The position numbers and the translations under genes are program-made. Shown piece by piece: positions 1-7,457 of a DNA stretch of 29,549 bases (positions are counted from its first letter, which is position 1; each line of letters opens with the position of its first letter). The stretch is from an uncultured Oscillospiraceae bacterium (lineage in GTDB: Bacteria > Bacillota > Clostridia > Oscillospirales > Ruminococcaceae), in assembly GCA_900547455.1 (NCBI GenBank), contig URGV01000026.1, positions 1 through 29,549 of the forward strand, given 5' to 3'. Under the pieces are notes generated by a model, which searched no databases, was not told the origin of the DNA, and worked only from the letters and a program-made list of their open reading frames with translations.

Positions 1-10
1 AGCGAAGAGC

Positions 11-126
11 CAAGTCTAACGACTTGCTCCTGGAGGGGCGCAGCCCCTCCTCGCATCGGTGGGCGCGCATAAACCCGCGGGGCGGAGCCCCAAAAAAAGA
101 ATCGTGTCCCCGCCTACGAAGGCGGG
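11..126. repeat. Intergenic hairpin cluster
   Basis: Four inverted repeats lie in a row: CAAGTC/GACTTG (11-26, 4-nt loop), GGAGGGGC/GCCCCTCC (32-50, 3-nt loop), GGGGC/GCCCC (79-91) and CCCGCC/GGCGGG (109-126). Read on the minus strand, the 109-126 hairpin directly follows the stop codon of the TVP38-like gene. A T7 run (98-92) begins about ten bases later, so this hairpin may serve as a weak terminator for that gene. The other hairpins have no T-run. The cluster resembles the one at the far end of the window. Confidence 0.5.
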
Positions 127-129
127 CAC

Positions 130-813
130 CTACCGCGAGGACCACCTCCGGTTGAGCACCACCGACGAGAGAATCGAAACCCCAATCAAAATAACCACCA
201 GCCCAACACTCTGCGGCGTCAGCACCTCCCATAAGCTGCCGGTGAGGCTCTGCGCCACCATGTCCGCCAGCAGCACGTGCACAATCATCAGCGGCGAAAG
301 CCCCAGCATCGAGCCCAGCAGGTAGCGGGGATAGCTCACCGAGCAGGCCCCTAAAAATAAGCTGCAGAAGTCCCCCGGCAACACCGTGACAATCCGCGGC
401 AGGTAGGACAGCATCACCTGGTTGGAGCTGCCGGCCTGATAGAGCTTGTCCAGCCGGGGATATTTCCGGATGAGATGCTCCACCACCCCCGCGCCGAACC
501 GCCGCCCAATCAGATACGGCAGGGTGCAGCTGACCGTCAGGCCAAGGTAGCACATCATCAGCCCGCCCCAGCGCCCAAACCAGAGCGCGCAGGCGATGTA
601 CAGCACCGACAGCGGAAAGACCACCGACAGCGATTTCACCGCGTACAGCGCCAGAATCCCCGCCGCGGCCAGCAGCAGGTTCGGGGGCGTGTAGGTCAGC
701 AGGTTGGACCAGGAAATCCGGCTGCCCACCACAAGACAGACCACCACCAGCAAAACGGTGAGGACCGGCGGCAGGACGCGCAGCAGCCGTTCAAAGGAAA
801 GGGTCGTTTTCAA
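130..813 (-). CDS. TVP38/TMEM64 (DedA/VTT) family membrane protein
   Basis: This is a 227-residue integral membrane protein with several hydrophobic segments (about 13-30, 44-56, 64-80, 84-100, 150-190 and 203-220). The VTT-domain pattern is visible: YLIGRRFG at 100-107, then R140, P146-G-D148 and LGA at 154-156. These are hallmarks of the TVP38/TMEM64 branch of the DedA superfamily, members of which have been linked to lipid scrambling or undecaprenyl-phosphate recycling; the substrate cannot be told from sequence. The start is a TTG at 813, chosen because AAAGGAG (824-830) sits about 10 bases upstream and no better ATG is available. It is a single gene with its own promoter, divergent from the S9 peptidase. 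Confidence 0.85.
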   Translation of the reverse strand: MKTTLSFERLLRVLPPVLTVLLVVVCLVVGSRISWSNLLTYTPPNLLLAAAGILALYAVKSLSVVFPLSVLYIACALWFGRWGGLMMCYLGLTVSCTLPYLIGRRFGAGVVEHLIRKYPRLDKLYQAGSSNQVMLSYLPRIVTVLPGDFCSLFLGACSVSYPRYLLGSMLGLSPLMIVHVLLADMVAQSLTGSLWEVLTPQSVGLVVILIGVSILSSVVLNRRWSSR

Positions 814-858
814 AAAATCAGAGCTCCTTTGTCAAAAAGGGAATAGGTACTGCATTTC

Positions 859-886
859 ATTGTAACCGCAGCAGACAAAAAGTCAA
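859..886 (-). promoter_or_regulatory. Sigma-A promoter for the TVP38-like gene
   Basis: On the minus strand, the -35 TTGACT (886-881) and the -10 TACAAT (864-859) are separated by 16 bp. The predicted transcript starts about 40 bases before the TTG start codon. Confidence 0.6.
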
Positions 887-920
887 GAAAAATTTTTGTT
901 AACCGCTTGGGGAAAATCCC

Positions 921-949
921 TTTTCAAGCGTCAAACAATGTGCTAAAAT
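921..949 (+). promoter_or_regulatory. Sigma-A promoter for the S9 peptidase
   Basis: The -10 TAAAAT (944-949) is preceded by an extended TG at 941-942. The -35 TTTTCA (921-926) is weak but spaced exactly 17 bp away. The CGCTTG/CAAGCG inverted repeat just upstream (904-930) overlaps the -35 and could be an operator. Confidence 0.5.
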
Positions 950-1011
950 GGAGAAAAACACCGGGAGTCCGGCAGTTTTTTTGTAAATGATGTGAAGGAG
1001 CGTAGATTGTT

Positions 1012-3003
1012 ATGGAACGAATCAAACTGGACGAATTTTTGCAGTATCATTTTTTGTCCAATGTAAGGCTCAGTCCCAATGCCAAAAAGGCAGCCTTTGT
1101 TGTCAGCAGGGCAAACGAGGCCAAAGACGGGTACGAGGCGGGCATCTGGACGGTGGATCTGGAAACCCGTCAGTGCCGCCAGCTGACAGCGGGCAAGGAT
1201 GAGCGTTCCTTTGTATGGCTGGACGATCAGACCATCCTGTTCACCTCCAAGCGCGACAGCAAAAAGGAGGATGTGGACAGTTTCTATACCGATTGCTTCC
1301 AGATTTCCCTCACCGGCGGCGAGGCCAGAAAGGTGATGACCCTTCCCGCACCGGTGGAGGCACTGGAAAAGCTGGACGACGATACCTGGCTGCTCTGTGT
1401 CGACTACGACGGCAGCCTGCCGGAGGACTTTTTCCTGATGAGCCGGGAGAGCCGCAAAAAGCTGTTGGCTGACCGCAAGAAGGAGAAGGACTATTCGGTC
1501 TTTACCGAGCTGCCCTTCTGGAGAAACGGCGGCGGCGTCACCGACAAAAAGCGCGACCGCCTCTATCTCTACCACGTCAAGGCGCAGGAACTGGAGCCAA
1601 TTACCGGCCCGCTCTACCTGATGCTGGATTATTCCGTTTCCGCGGACAAAAAGCATCTGCTCTATGTCGGCAGCGAGTTTAAGGGCCTCCAGAGCTTAAA
1701 GCAGGAGCTGGTCGAGGTCGACCTTGCCACCGGAGAAGCGGATGTGCTGATTCCGGTTTCCAGCTGGGACATCCACCACGCTGAGTATGCCGGGGACAAG
1801 ATTCTGGTCACCGCCACCGAGAATAAGGAGTACGGCATCAACGAGAACGCCGACCTCTACTGCTACGACCGCGAGCAGCGCGCGCTGGAGCTGATTCTCT
1901 CCCCGGACCGCTCCTGGTACAGCAGCGTCGGTTCGGACTGCCGTCTGGGCGGCGGAAAGAGCATGGTGGCCGAGGAGGACGGCGTCACCTACATCACCAC
2001 CGAGCGCAACTGGTCCAAGATCAACCACACCGACTACAACGGCCACGTCACCTCGCTGACCGCCGACGAGGGCTCGGTCGACTGCATGGACAAAAAGGGC
2101 GGGGCGCTGGTCTACGTCGCCATGCGCAGGGATCAGCTGCAGGAGCTGTACTGCCTGACCGAACAGGGTGAGGTGCAGCTGAGCCACATCAACGAACGCA
2201 TCTTTGAAAAGAAATCGGTTGTCACACCAAAACCGCTGCGCATCACCAACGACGAGGGCGTCGAGATCGACGGCTGGGTGCTGGAGCCGGTGGGCTACGA
2301 CGAAAGCAAGAGCTACCCCGCCATCCTGGACATCCACGGCGGACCAAAGACGGTCTACGGCACCTGCTTCATGCACGAGATGCAGTACTGGGCCAACGAG
2401 GGCTACTTTGTCTTTTTCTGCAATCCGCGCGGCGGCGACGGCAGAGGAAACGAGTTTGCCGACATCCGCGGACGGTACGGCCAGGAGGACTATGAGGACA
2501 TCATGGCCTTCACCGACTATGTGCTGTGGAGCTACCCGCAGATTGACAAGAGCCGCATCGGCATCACCGGCGGCAGCTACGGCGGCTTTATGACCAACTG
2601 GATCATCGGCCACACCCACCGCTTTGCGGCGGCGGCCTCCCAGCGGTCGATTTCCAACTGGATCTCGATGGAGGGCACCTCGGACATCGGCCCGTACTTC
2701 GGCCTTGACCAGGCCGGCGGCAACGCCTGGGAGCGCCAGGACCAGGCGTGGTGGCATTCGCCGCTCAAATACGCCGACAAGTGCACCACCCCGACGCTGT
2801 TCATCCACTCGGACGAGGACTACCGCTGCTGGATGGTGGAGGCGCTGCAGATGTTCTCAGCGCTCAAGGTTCACGGCATCGAGTCGCGGGTCTGCCTGTT
2901 CCATGGCGAGAACCACGAGCTCTCCCGCTCCGGCAAGCCCGAGCACCGCATCCGCCGGCTCAAGGAGATCACCGACTGGTTTAACCACTACCTCAAAAAG
3001 TAA
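1012..3003 (+). CDS. S9-family serine peptidase (acylaminoacyl-peptidase / oligopeptidase type)
   Basis: This is a 663-residue peptidase with an N-terminal beta-propeller-like region (about 1-400) and a C-terminal alpha/beta-hydrolase domain. The nucleophile is Ser522 in GGSYGG, the probable acid is Asp603 in HSDEDYR, and the base is His635 in HGENHE, which is the S9 catalytic triad in order. Family members trim short peptides in the cytosol, and no signal peptide is seen here. AAGGAG at 995-1000, 11 bases before the ATG, supports the start. The gene is monocistronic, with its own promoter upstream and a bidirectional terminator right after its stop. The exact specificity (acylaminoacyl- versus dipeptidyl-peptidase) cannot be assigned. 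Confidence 0.93.
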   Translation: MERIKLDEFLQYHFLSNVRLSPNAKKAAFVVSRANEAKDGYEAGIWTVDLETRQCRQLTAGKDERSFVWLDDQTILFTSKRDSKKEDVDSFYTDCFQISLTGGEARKVMTLPAPVEALEKLDDDTWLLCVDYDGSLPEDFFLMSRESRKKLLADRKKEKDYSVFTELPFWRNGGGVTDKKRDRLYLYHVKAQELEPITGPLYLMLDYSVSADKKHLLYVGSEFKGLQSLKQELVEVDLATGEADVLIPVSSWDIHHAEYAGDKILVTATENKEYGINENADLYCYDREQRALELILSPDRSWYSSVGSDCRLGGGKSMVAEEDGVTYITTERNWSKINHTDYNGHVTSLTADEGSVDCMDKKGGALVYVAMRRDQLQELYCLTEQGEVQLSHINERIFEKKSVVTPKPLRITNDEGVEIDGWVLEPVGYDESKSYPAILDIHGGPKTVYGTCFMHEMQYWANEGYFVFFCNPRGGDGRGNEFADIRGRYGQEDYEDIMAFTDYVLWSYPQIDKSRIGITGGSYGGFMTNWIIGHTHRFAAAASQRSISNWISMEGTSDIGPYFGLDQAGGNAWERQDQAWWHSPLKYADKCTTPTLFIHSDEDYRCWMVEALQMFSALKVHGIESRVCLFHGENHELSRSGKPEHRIRRLKEITDWFNHYLKK

Positions 3004-3020
3004 ACTATACCAAAATAGAA

Positions 3021-3051
3021 AATCCCTGTGTACCGTCGGTACACAGGGATT
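3021..3051. terminator. Bidirectional terminator between convergent genes
   Basis: A perfect 14-bp stem (3021-3034 with 3038-3051, loop GTC) is flanked by a T-rich stretch on each strand. It serves the S9 peptidase from the left and the Glu-Pro protein from the right. Confidence 0.85.
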
Positions 3052-3054
3052 GTT

Positions 3055-4041
3055 TTATCGCTTGGCCAGCCGGAACACCACCGCCGCCAGCGCCGCGACA
3101 ATCAGCAGAACCACCGCAGCGATCAGCAAGGGGGAACTGTCCGCCTTGGCGGGGATTTCCTCCGGGATTTGCTCCGGCTCGGGTTCAGGCTCGGGTTCAG
3201 GCTCGGGTTCAGGTTCAGGCTCGGGTTCGGGTTCGGGTTCAGGCTCGGGAGCAGGTTCGGGTTGCGGTTCGGGTTGTGGGGCAAGCTCCTGCGGCGTCAC
3301 CTGAGCAGGAGTTTCTGCGGAAGCAGAATCGGGTGCGTCAGATTCGGTGTCGGCAGGCTCCGCTTGCGTTTCGGTGGAAGCAGTGCCCGAAGCGGTCTCC
3401 TTTTCCCCCTGCTCCGGCTCGGTCTGCACCGGGGCGGAAGGAGCGGCGCCGACCTCCGGCTCACTGTTTTTCTGCACACCGTCCGCCGGTGCATCCGAGA
3501 GGTTCAGTTCCAACGGAGCCGCCTGACAAAGCGCAAAATTTTCCCGCACCGCCGGGTCTGCCTCGTCGAAGGTGCGCAGTGCGAAGATTTCTTCTCCCTG
3601 CTTCCAGCAGTAGGTGGTGCTGCCGTCGTAAAAGCTGTACACCGTGTTGCCGTTGACCTCCTGTGTGGCAGGGTAATAACTCTCATACTCCTGCCATTCT
3701 ACTGCGGATTGATAGGTATCGTCGTCACCATAGCGCAGCTCCAACAGTTGTCCGTTCCAGTTGAAATAGACACTGATATAGCGGGGAACAGCAAGAATGT
3801 TCGAGATCGCATCGGTCTGCCCCTCCAGCACGGCCGGGAGATAGAGCACCTTCATGGTGGAGAGGTAGGGCTGGTCGGGATGCTTCACCGCGCTGTGGCT
3901 GCGGATGCAGTTTTCCAGATCAGCGACCGAATCATATTCATAACCGTTGAGCTCATAGTTGGGCTTTTCTGCAAAGGCGGGGAGGGCAAGGGTGCAGCAG
4001 AGCAGGAGCACTGCGAGCAGTTTTGTCAGTACATGTTTCAT
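3055..4041 (-). CDS. Exported membrane-anchored protein with a Glu-Pro stalk, function unknown
   Basis: This 328-residue protein has a signal peptide (about 1-24, ending AFA), a globular region (about 26-180), an acidic Ala/Glu/Thr-rich linker, and a nearly pure Glu-Pro dipeptide tract at about 256-291. It ends with a transmembrane helix (about 303-323) and a short basic tail (RLAKR). This layout suggests a domain held away from the membrane by a rigid wall-spanning stalk; no LPXTG sorting signal is present. The globular part is clearly related to the neighbouring upstream protein: both carry Y-[DN]-S-V-x-x-L-E-x-C-I near the N-terminus and YCW followed by a conserved Leu-Arg segment near the end of the domain. 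It is transcribed with that gene, eight bases separating the two. I do not recognise the domain family. Confidence 0.75.
   Translation of the reverse strand: MKHVLTKLLAVLLLCCTLALPAFAEKPNYELNGYEYDSVADLENCIRSHSAVKHPDQPYLSTMKVLYLPAVLEGQTDAISNILAVPRYISVYFNWNGQLLELRYGDDDTYQSAVEWQEYESYYPATQEVNGNTVYSFYDGSTTYCWKQGEEIFALRTFDEADPAVRENFALCQAAPLELNLSDAPADGVQKNSEPEVGAAPSAPVQTEPEQGEKETASGTASTETQAEPADTESDAPDSASAETPAQVTPQELAPQPEPQPEPAPEPEPEPEPEPEPEPEPEPEPEPEPEQIPEEIPAKADSSPLLIAAVVLLIVAALAAVVFRLAKR
3169..3276 (-). repeat. Hexanucleotide repeat coding (Glu-Pro)n
   Basis: An uninterrupted run of six-base units, GARCCN on the coding strand, encodes the Glu-Pro stalk. Synonymous variants (GAGCCT, GAACCC, GAGCCC, GAACCT) alternate. 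Units are multiples of three, so length change would alter the stalk length without a frameshift. Confidence 0.85.
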
Positions 4042-4049
4042 GGAGACGA

Positions 4050-4670
4050 TTACACTTCTTTCTCATTTTGTTGCGGAACGTTCAGCACCAGCTTGCGCGC
4101 ATCGCACAGCTGCAAATGTTTCTCCAGCGTCTTGTCGTCCCGGTTGTCGGGCACGACGTGCAGGGCGCGCAGCTCGAAGCACTCTCCATCCTGCAACCAG
4201 CAGTAGTCACATTCCTCACCGGTATGACTTGCTGCGTAGATGGTCTTGCCGCCGACCTCAAAAAGGGCGGTGCCGTCCTTTTTGAGATCGTAGAGAGATT
4301 GGAAGTACTCATACTCGGAGTGGTCGGGATAGTGGTGCTCGAACAGATATTCCTTCCCGCCTTCCTCGAAGGTCACCTGCACCCAGATCGGGGTGACGAG
4401 GATGCTGGTGATCCGCTCGGGATGTTCCACGCACACCGGCGGGACATACAGGTTTTCCATCTCGGAGAGGTGCTCCGCTATCTCTTCATGGGAGATTTCC
4501 CCCAGATGGTTCCCGATGCAGATTTCCAGTGCTTCCACCGAATTGTACTCAGTACCGGCAAACTCAGGCCTGCTCTGTTCGGCGGGGGGCTGCTGCCTTA
4601 ACTGCGGCAGTCCGAACAAGAGCAGAACGGCGGCGACAAGAATGCAAAGGGAAATGAGGGCTTTTTTCAT
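4050..4670 (-). CDS. Exported/membrane-anchored protein, paralogue of the Glu-Pro protein, function unknown
   Basis: This is a 206-residue protein with an N-terminal hydrophobic segment (about 4-22) acting as signal peptide or anchor. No lipobox cysteine is evident. The body is related to the first half of the next gene: GTEYNSVEALEICI here matches GYEYDSVADLENCI there, LYVPPV matches LYLPAV, and DYCWLQDGE matches TYCWKQGEE. The stalk and C-terminal helix are absent. AGGAGG (4679-4684) lies 8 bases before the ATG. It is the first gene of a two-gene operon driven by a strong promoter. The pair looks like a tandem duplication that diverged in its mode of surface display. Confidence 0.75.
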   Translation of the reverse strand: MKKALISLCILVAAVLLLFGLPQLRQQPPAEQSRPEFAGTEYNSVEALEICIGNHLGEISHEEIAEHLSEMENLYVPPVCVEHPERITSILVTPIWVQVTFEEGGKEYLFEHHYPDHSEYEYFQSLYDLKKDGTALFEVGGKTIYAASHTGEECDYCWLQDGECFELRALHVVPDNRDDKTLEKHLQLCDARKLVLNVPQQNEKEV

Positions 4671-4724
4671 GGAATTTACCTCCTGCGGATGGAAAAAATG
4701 TCTGGACGAACAGCTTATAAAGCC

Positions 4725-4753
4725 ATCATATCAAACTACAAACATCATGTCAA
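4725..4753 (-). promoter_or_regulatory. Strong sigma-A promoter for the paralogue pair
   Basis: On the minus strand, a perfect -35 TTGACA (4753-4748), a 17-bp spacer and the -10 TATGAT (4730-4725) lead into a leader of about 50 bases. No clear intrinsic terminator separates it from the permease gene upstream, so some readthrough is possible. Confidence 0.85.
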
Positions 4754-4800
4754 CATAATGAGATAAAATTCGTCAGAATCGATAAAAATAAGAGAATACT

Positions 4801-5826
4801 TTAGGCAAACAGCGGCCCTACCAGATTGAACAAAAATCCAATCCCCATAATCCCCACCGTCACGATGCCGGTGAACACCGCCAGCAGCTTTGGCTTGACC
4901 GCCTTGCGCAGCATCACCAGCGAGGGCAGCGACAGCGCCGTCACCGCCATCATGAAGGCCAGCACCGTCCCCAGCCCCGCGCCCTTGGCGTACAGGCTTT
5001 CCGCAATCGGGATGGTGCCGAAGATGTCGGCGTACATCGGCACGCCCACCAGTGTCGCCAGCGGCACCGAATACCACTGCCCGCTGCCCAGCACCCGCTC
5101 CACAAACGCCTGCGGGATAAAGTTGTGGATGGCCGCCCCGATGCCGACCCCCACCAGCACATAGGGAGCCACCTTGCGCACGGTGGAGAGCACCTGATTC
5201 TTGGCGTAGTCCAGCCGCTCGGCGGTGGAGAGGGTGGGGGACTGCAGGTCGACGCTGCCGATCTGCCGCGCCGCCTCCCGGATGAAGTCCTCGATCTGCT
5301 CCTCCATCCCCAGCCGCTCGATGATGCTGCCGCCGATGACCGCCAGCACCAGCCCCACCGCCACATAGGCCACCGCGATGCCGCCGCCAAAGACGCTGGT
5401 CAGCAGCACCAGCGACCCCAGATCGACCAGCGGCGAGGAGATGAGAAACGAAAAGCTCACCCCCAGCGGGATGCCTGCGCTGGTGAATCCCATAAACAGC
5501 GGGATGGACGAGCAGGAGCAGAACGGCGTCACTGTCCCCAGCAGAGCCGCCAGCGTGTTTGCCCCGAGGCCGTGGAACCGTCCGAGAATCTTTTTGGTGC
5601 GCTCGGGCGGAAAGAAGCTCTGGATGTAGGAGATGCCGAAAATCAGCACCGAGAGCAGCACAAAAATTTTGATGGTGTCATAGATAAAAAACTGCAGCGC
5701 CCCGCCCCAGCGCCCGGTGATGTCCACTCCCAGAGAGGAGAGCAGCCTGCCGGTGAGGGTGTTCAGCCACTTCATCCCCAGAATTTGATTTTGAAAAAAG
5801 TCCCATGCCAGCTGCATTGCTTCCAT
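4801..5826 (-). CDS. ArsP-like/DUF318 (YraQ-type) permease
   Basis: This 341-residue polytopic membrane protein belongs to the DUF318 permease family. The family signature TPFCSCSSIPLF lies at residues 100-111, with Cys103 and Cys105, followed by SPLVDLGS at about 131-138. Characterised relatives such as ArsP export trivalent methylated arsenicals; others are uncharacterised metal(loid) permeases. The start is ATG 5826 with AGGAGG (5834-5839) 7 bases upstream. It follows a CxxC redox protein and an ArsR-CobW gene on the same strand, which supports a metal(loid) role. An intrinsic terminator and an ATCGAT-type operator lie in the 90-base gap before it, so it may be controlled separately. Organoarsenical efflux is an inference. 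Confidence 0.85.
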   Translation of the reverse strand: MEAMQLAWDFFQNQILGMKWLNTLTGRLLSSLGVDITGRWGGALQFFIYDTIKIFVLLSVLIFGISYIQSFFPPERTKKILGRFHGLGANTLAALLGTVTPFCSCSSIPLFMGFTSAGIPLGVSFSFLISSPLVDLGSLVLLTSVFGGGIAVAYVAVGLVLAVIGGSIIERLGMEEQIEDFIREAARQIGSVDLQSPTLSTAERLDYAKNQVLSTVRKVAPYVLVGVGIGAAIHNFIPQAFVERVLGSGQWYSVPLATLVGVPMYADIFGTIPIAESLYAKGAGLGTVLAFMMAVTALSLPSLVMLRKAVKPKLLAVFTGIVTVGIMGIGFLFNLVGPLFA

Positions 5827-5846
5827 GGCAAATCCTCCTGTATCAT

Positions 5847-5862
5847 ATCGATTTTAATCGAT
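5847..5862. promoter_or_regulatory. Candidate ArsR operator upstream of the permease
   Basis: ATCGATTTTAATCGAT is a near-perfect palindrome (7-bp arms around 2 bases) made of two ATCGAT boxes separated by four bases. The same layout occurs at 7458-7473 in the promoter region of the ArsR-CobW gene. It lies between the upstream terminator and the permease ribosome-binding site. No convincing sigma-A promoter with correct spacing is visible around it. Confidence 0.55.
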
Positions 5863-5873
5863 GTATTCTTTTC

Positions 5874-5907
5874 AAAAAAACTCCCGGAGCGCCGTCCGTC
5901 CCGGGAG
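5874..5907 (-). terminator. Intrinsic terminator after the CxxC redox protein
   Basis: On the minus strand, CTCCCGG and CCGGGAG (5907-5901 and 5887-5881) form a stem followed by T7. It would end or attenuate the ArsR-CobW/redox transcript before the permease. Confidence 0.75.
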
Positions 5908-5916
5908 GCAGTGCGT

Positions 5917-6150
5917 TTATTGTTGCAGCAGCTTCACAATCTTGTCGACCGGGAGCACCTGCCCGCTGACAATCAGCTTGCCGTCCTTCATCAGCGAAGG
6001 GGCGGTCATCACGCCCAGCTTGACGATCTCGACTAAGTTTTCAATCTTCTCGACCTTGGCGTCCAGCTGCAGCTGCTCCACCGCTTCCAGCGTGTTGGTG
6101 TAGAGCTTGTCGCACTCCGGACAGCCCGCTCCGATAACCTTCAGATTCAT
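5917..6150 (-). CDS. Small thioredoxin-like redox protein (redox-active disulfide protein 2 family)
   Basis: This 77-residue protein has a thioredoxin-fold start, MNLKVIGAGCPEC, giving a CxxC active site at Cys10/Cys13, and a cis-Pro-like TAPSL segment further on. Proteins of this family are commonly encoded beside DUF318 permeases and probably act as their redox or metal(loid)-transfer partners; no defined substrate is known to me. GGGAGG (6159-6164) lies 8 bases before the ATG. It starts 16 bases after the ArsR-CobW stop, so the two are co-transcribed, and it is followed by a terminator. Confidence 0.85.
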   Translation of the reverse strand: MNLKVIGAGCPECDKLYTNTLEAVEQLQLDAKVEKIENLVEIVKLGVMTAPSLMKDGKLIVSGQVLPVDKIVKLLQQ

Positions 6151-6166
6151 TTTCCATGCCTCCCTG

Positions 6167-7444
6167 CTAGTTTTTCAGCGGCATCGGCTCACCGAAATGC
6201 TGCTGCCAGGCCGCTGTCAATGGGTGGATGATGGCCGGACCGATTTTGGAGATAAAGACCATCTCCGCCTTCTCCTTTGGTTCGCAGGGCTTTAAGTCCA
6301 CCCTCCGGCCGACCAGGTCCACCTGCTGCCAGCCCTTGCCCGCAATCTCAAAAAAGCCCTTGGCGCGCAGCAGGCTGTCCGCGACGTCCAGCAAAAAGGC
6401 GCGCAGCGTTTCCTCCTCCACCGGTTTGTCATAGTTCATAAAGAGGGTCTTGGGCTTGGTTTCGACCGAGTTGCTACTCTCCTCGCTCTCGGCCCAGCGG
6501 TACTGGGTCAGATCCTTCTGCAAAAAGGAGAGGTCGAGGTTGGCGTTGGCGCTGACCTCGATGGGGCAGATGGGGTTGATCTCCCGAATCTTTGCCTCCA
6601 CTGCCTCCAGCCGCTGCGGGTCGACCAGGTCCACCTTGGTGACCACCGCCAGATGGCAGTGCTTGACCTGCCGGTAGACCGTCTCCTCGTCGCTGGGCTG
6701 GCCGTCCGCCAGCTGGTCGAAGAAGTTGACCGCATCCACCAGGCAAATTGCGCCCTGAAAGTCAAACACATCTCCGGCCAGCTCCTTTGCCGCCGCCAGA
6801 ATTTCCTCGAGGTTGGAGGGGTCGCCCCAGCCGGAGCTCTCGACGAACAGATATTCCAGATTCTGCTTTGCCATTTCGGCCAGCCCCTGCACAAACGAGA
6901 GCTTTAAGCAGGTGCAGAAGATCGAGCCGCGGTTGAGCTCGACCATCTTGATGTCGCCGTCCCGCAAAATCTCCCCGTCGATGCTCAGCTTGCCAAATTC
7001 GTTTTGGATGACGCCGACCCGATGGCCTTTGAGCTGCTCAAGCAGCTTGAGCAGGATGGTTGTCTTGCCCGACCCCAGAAAGCCGGTCAGCACATACAGT
7101 TTTGTTTTGCCCTCCACAATTGTCTCCTCCTTTTTGGTGCAGGCGCACAGCGATGGGGCCTGCCGGGAGGCGGTGAGCAGGCCGTCCAGCAGCCCCTTTG
7201 CCGCCTGTATCCCCTCGGGCCGCAGCGAGTAGTGGGTCCACTTGCCATCCCGGCGGCTGGTGATCAGCCCCGCGTCGCACAGCACCTTCATGTGGTGGGA
7301 GAGGGTGGACTGGCTGATCTGCATCCGGGTGAGCAGCACGCAGGCGCAGCGCTCCCCCTCCTTGAGTGTTTCCAAAATCCGCCAGCGGTTCTCGTCGCCC
7401 AGCGCCTTAAAGATGGCCGCCGCGGCAGGATTATGTTTTTCCAC
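6167..7444 (-). CDS. ArsR-family repressor fused to CobW/COG0523 GTPase
   Basis: One frame carries two proteins. Numbering from the upstream ATG at 7459, residues 1-100 are an ArsR winged helix (ISQSTLSHHMKVL recognition region). Cys38 and Cys40 in ERCAC sit where As(III)-sensing ArsR proteins have CVC; a second pair, Cys105/Cys107, ends the domain. Residues 119-430 are a CobW-type GTPase: Walker A GFLGSGKT, NEFGKLSIDGE, a Cys-Thr-Cys variant (GSIFCTC) of the usual CxCC metal site, TKVD, and a CobW C-terminal domain. The ATG at 7459 lacks a ribosome-binding site and overlaps the operator, so I prefer GTG at 7444, with GGGAG 8 bases before it. An internal AAGGAGGAG plus GTG at the domain junction could also yield free GTPase. 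It is the first gene of a metal(loid) operon. Confidence 0.85.
   Translation of the reverse strand: MEKHNPAAAAIFKALGDENRWRILETLKEGERCACVLLTRMQISQSTLSHHMKVLCDAGLITSRRDGKWTHYSLRPEGIQAAKGLLDGLLTASRQAPSLCACTKKEETIVEGKTKLYVLTGFLGSGKTTILLKLLEQLKGHRVGVIQNEFGKLSIDGEILRDGDIKMVELNRGSIFCTCLKLSFVQGLAEMAKQNLEYLFVESSGWGDPSNLEEILAAAKELAGDVFDFQGAICLVDAVNFFDQLADGQPSDEETVYRQVKHCHLAVVTKVDLVDPQRLEAVEAKIREINPICPIEVSANANLDLSFLQKDLTQYRWAESEESSNSVETKPKTLFMNYDKPVEEETLRAFLLDVADSLLRAKGFFEIAGKGWQQVDLVGRRVDLKPCEPKEKAEMVFISKIGPAIIHPLTAAWQQHFGEPMPLKN
7115..7132 (-). promoter_or_regulatory. Internal ribosome-binding site and GTG at the ArsR/CobW junction
   Basis: On the minus strand, AAGGAGGAG (7132-7124) is followed six bases later by GTG (7117-7115), in frame with the fused protein (Val115 from the upstream ATG). 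It sits immediately before the GTPase domain. A separate CobW protein of 316 residues could start here. Confidence 0.6.
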
Positions 7445-7457
7445 CTCATCATCTCCC

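Noticed and set aside
3055..3130. Sortase-anchored surface protein
   Set aside because: The C-terminus has a membrane helix and basic tail but no LPXTG-type motif before it.
3028..4206. 392-codon plus-strand frame over the two exported paralogues
   Set aside because: It is the antisense reading of the Glu-Pro repeat and has no ribosome-binding site.
5836..5875. Sigma-A promoter directly before the permease
   Set aside because: TATGAT at 5840-5845 is too close to the ribosome-binding site and TTGAAA is 22 bp from it, so no valid spacing exists.
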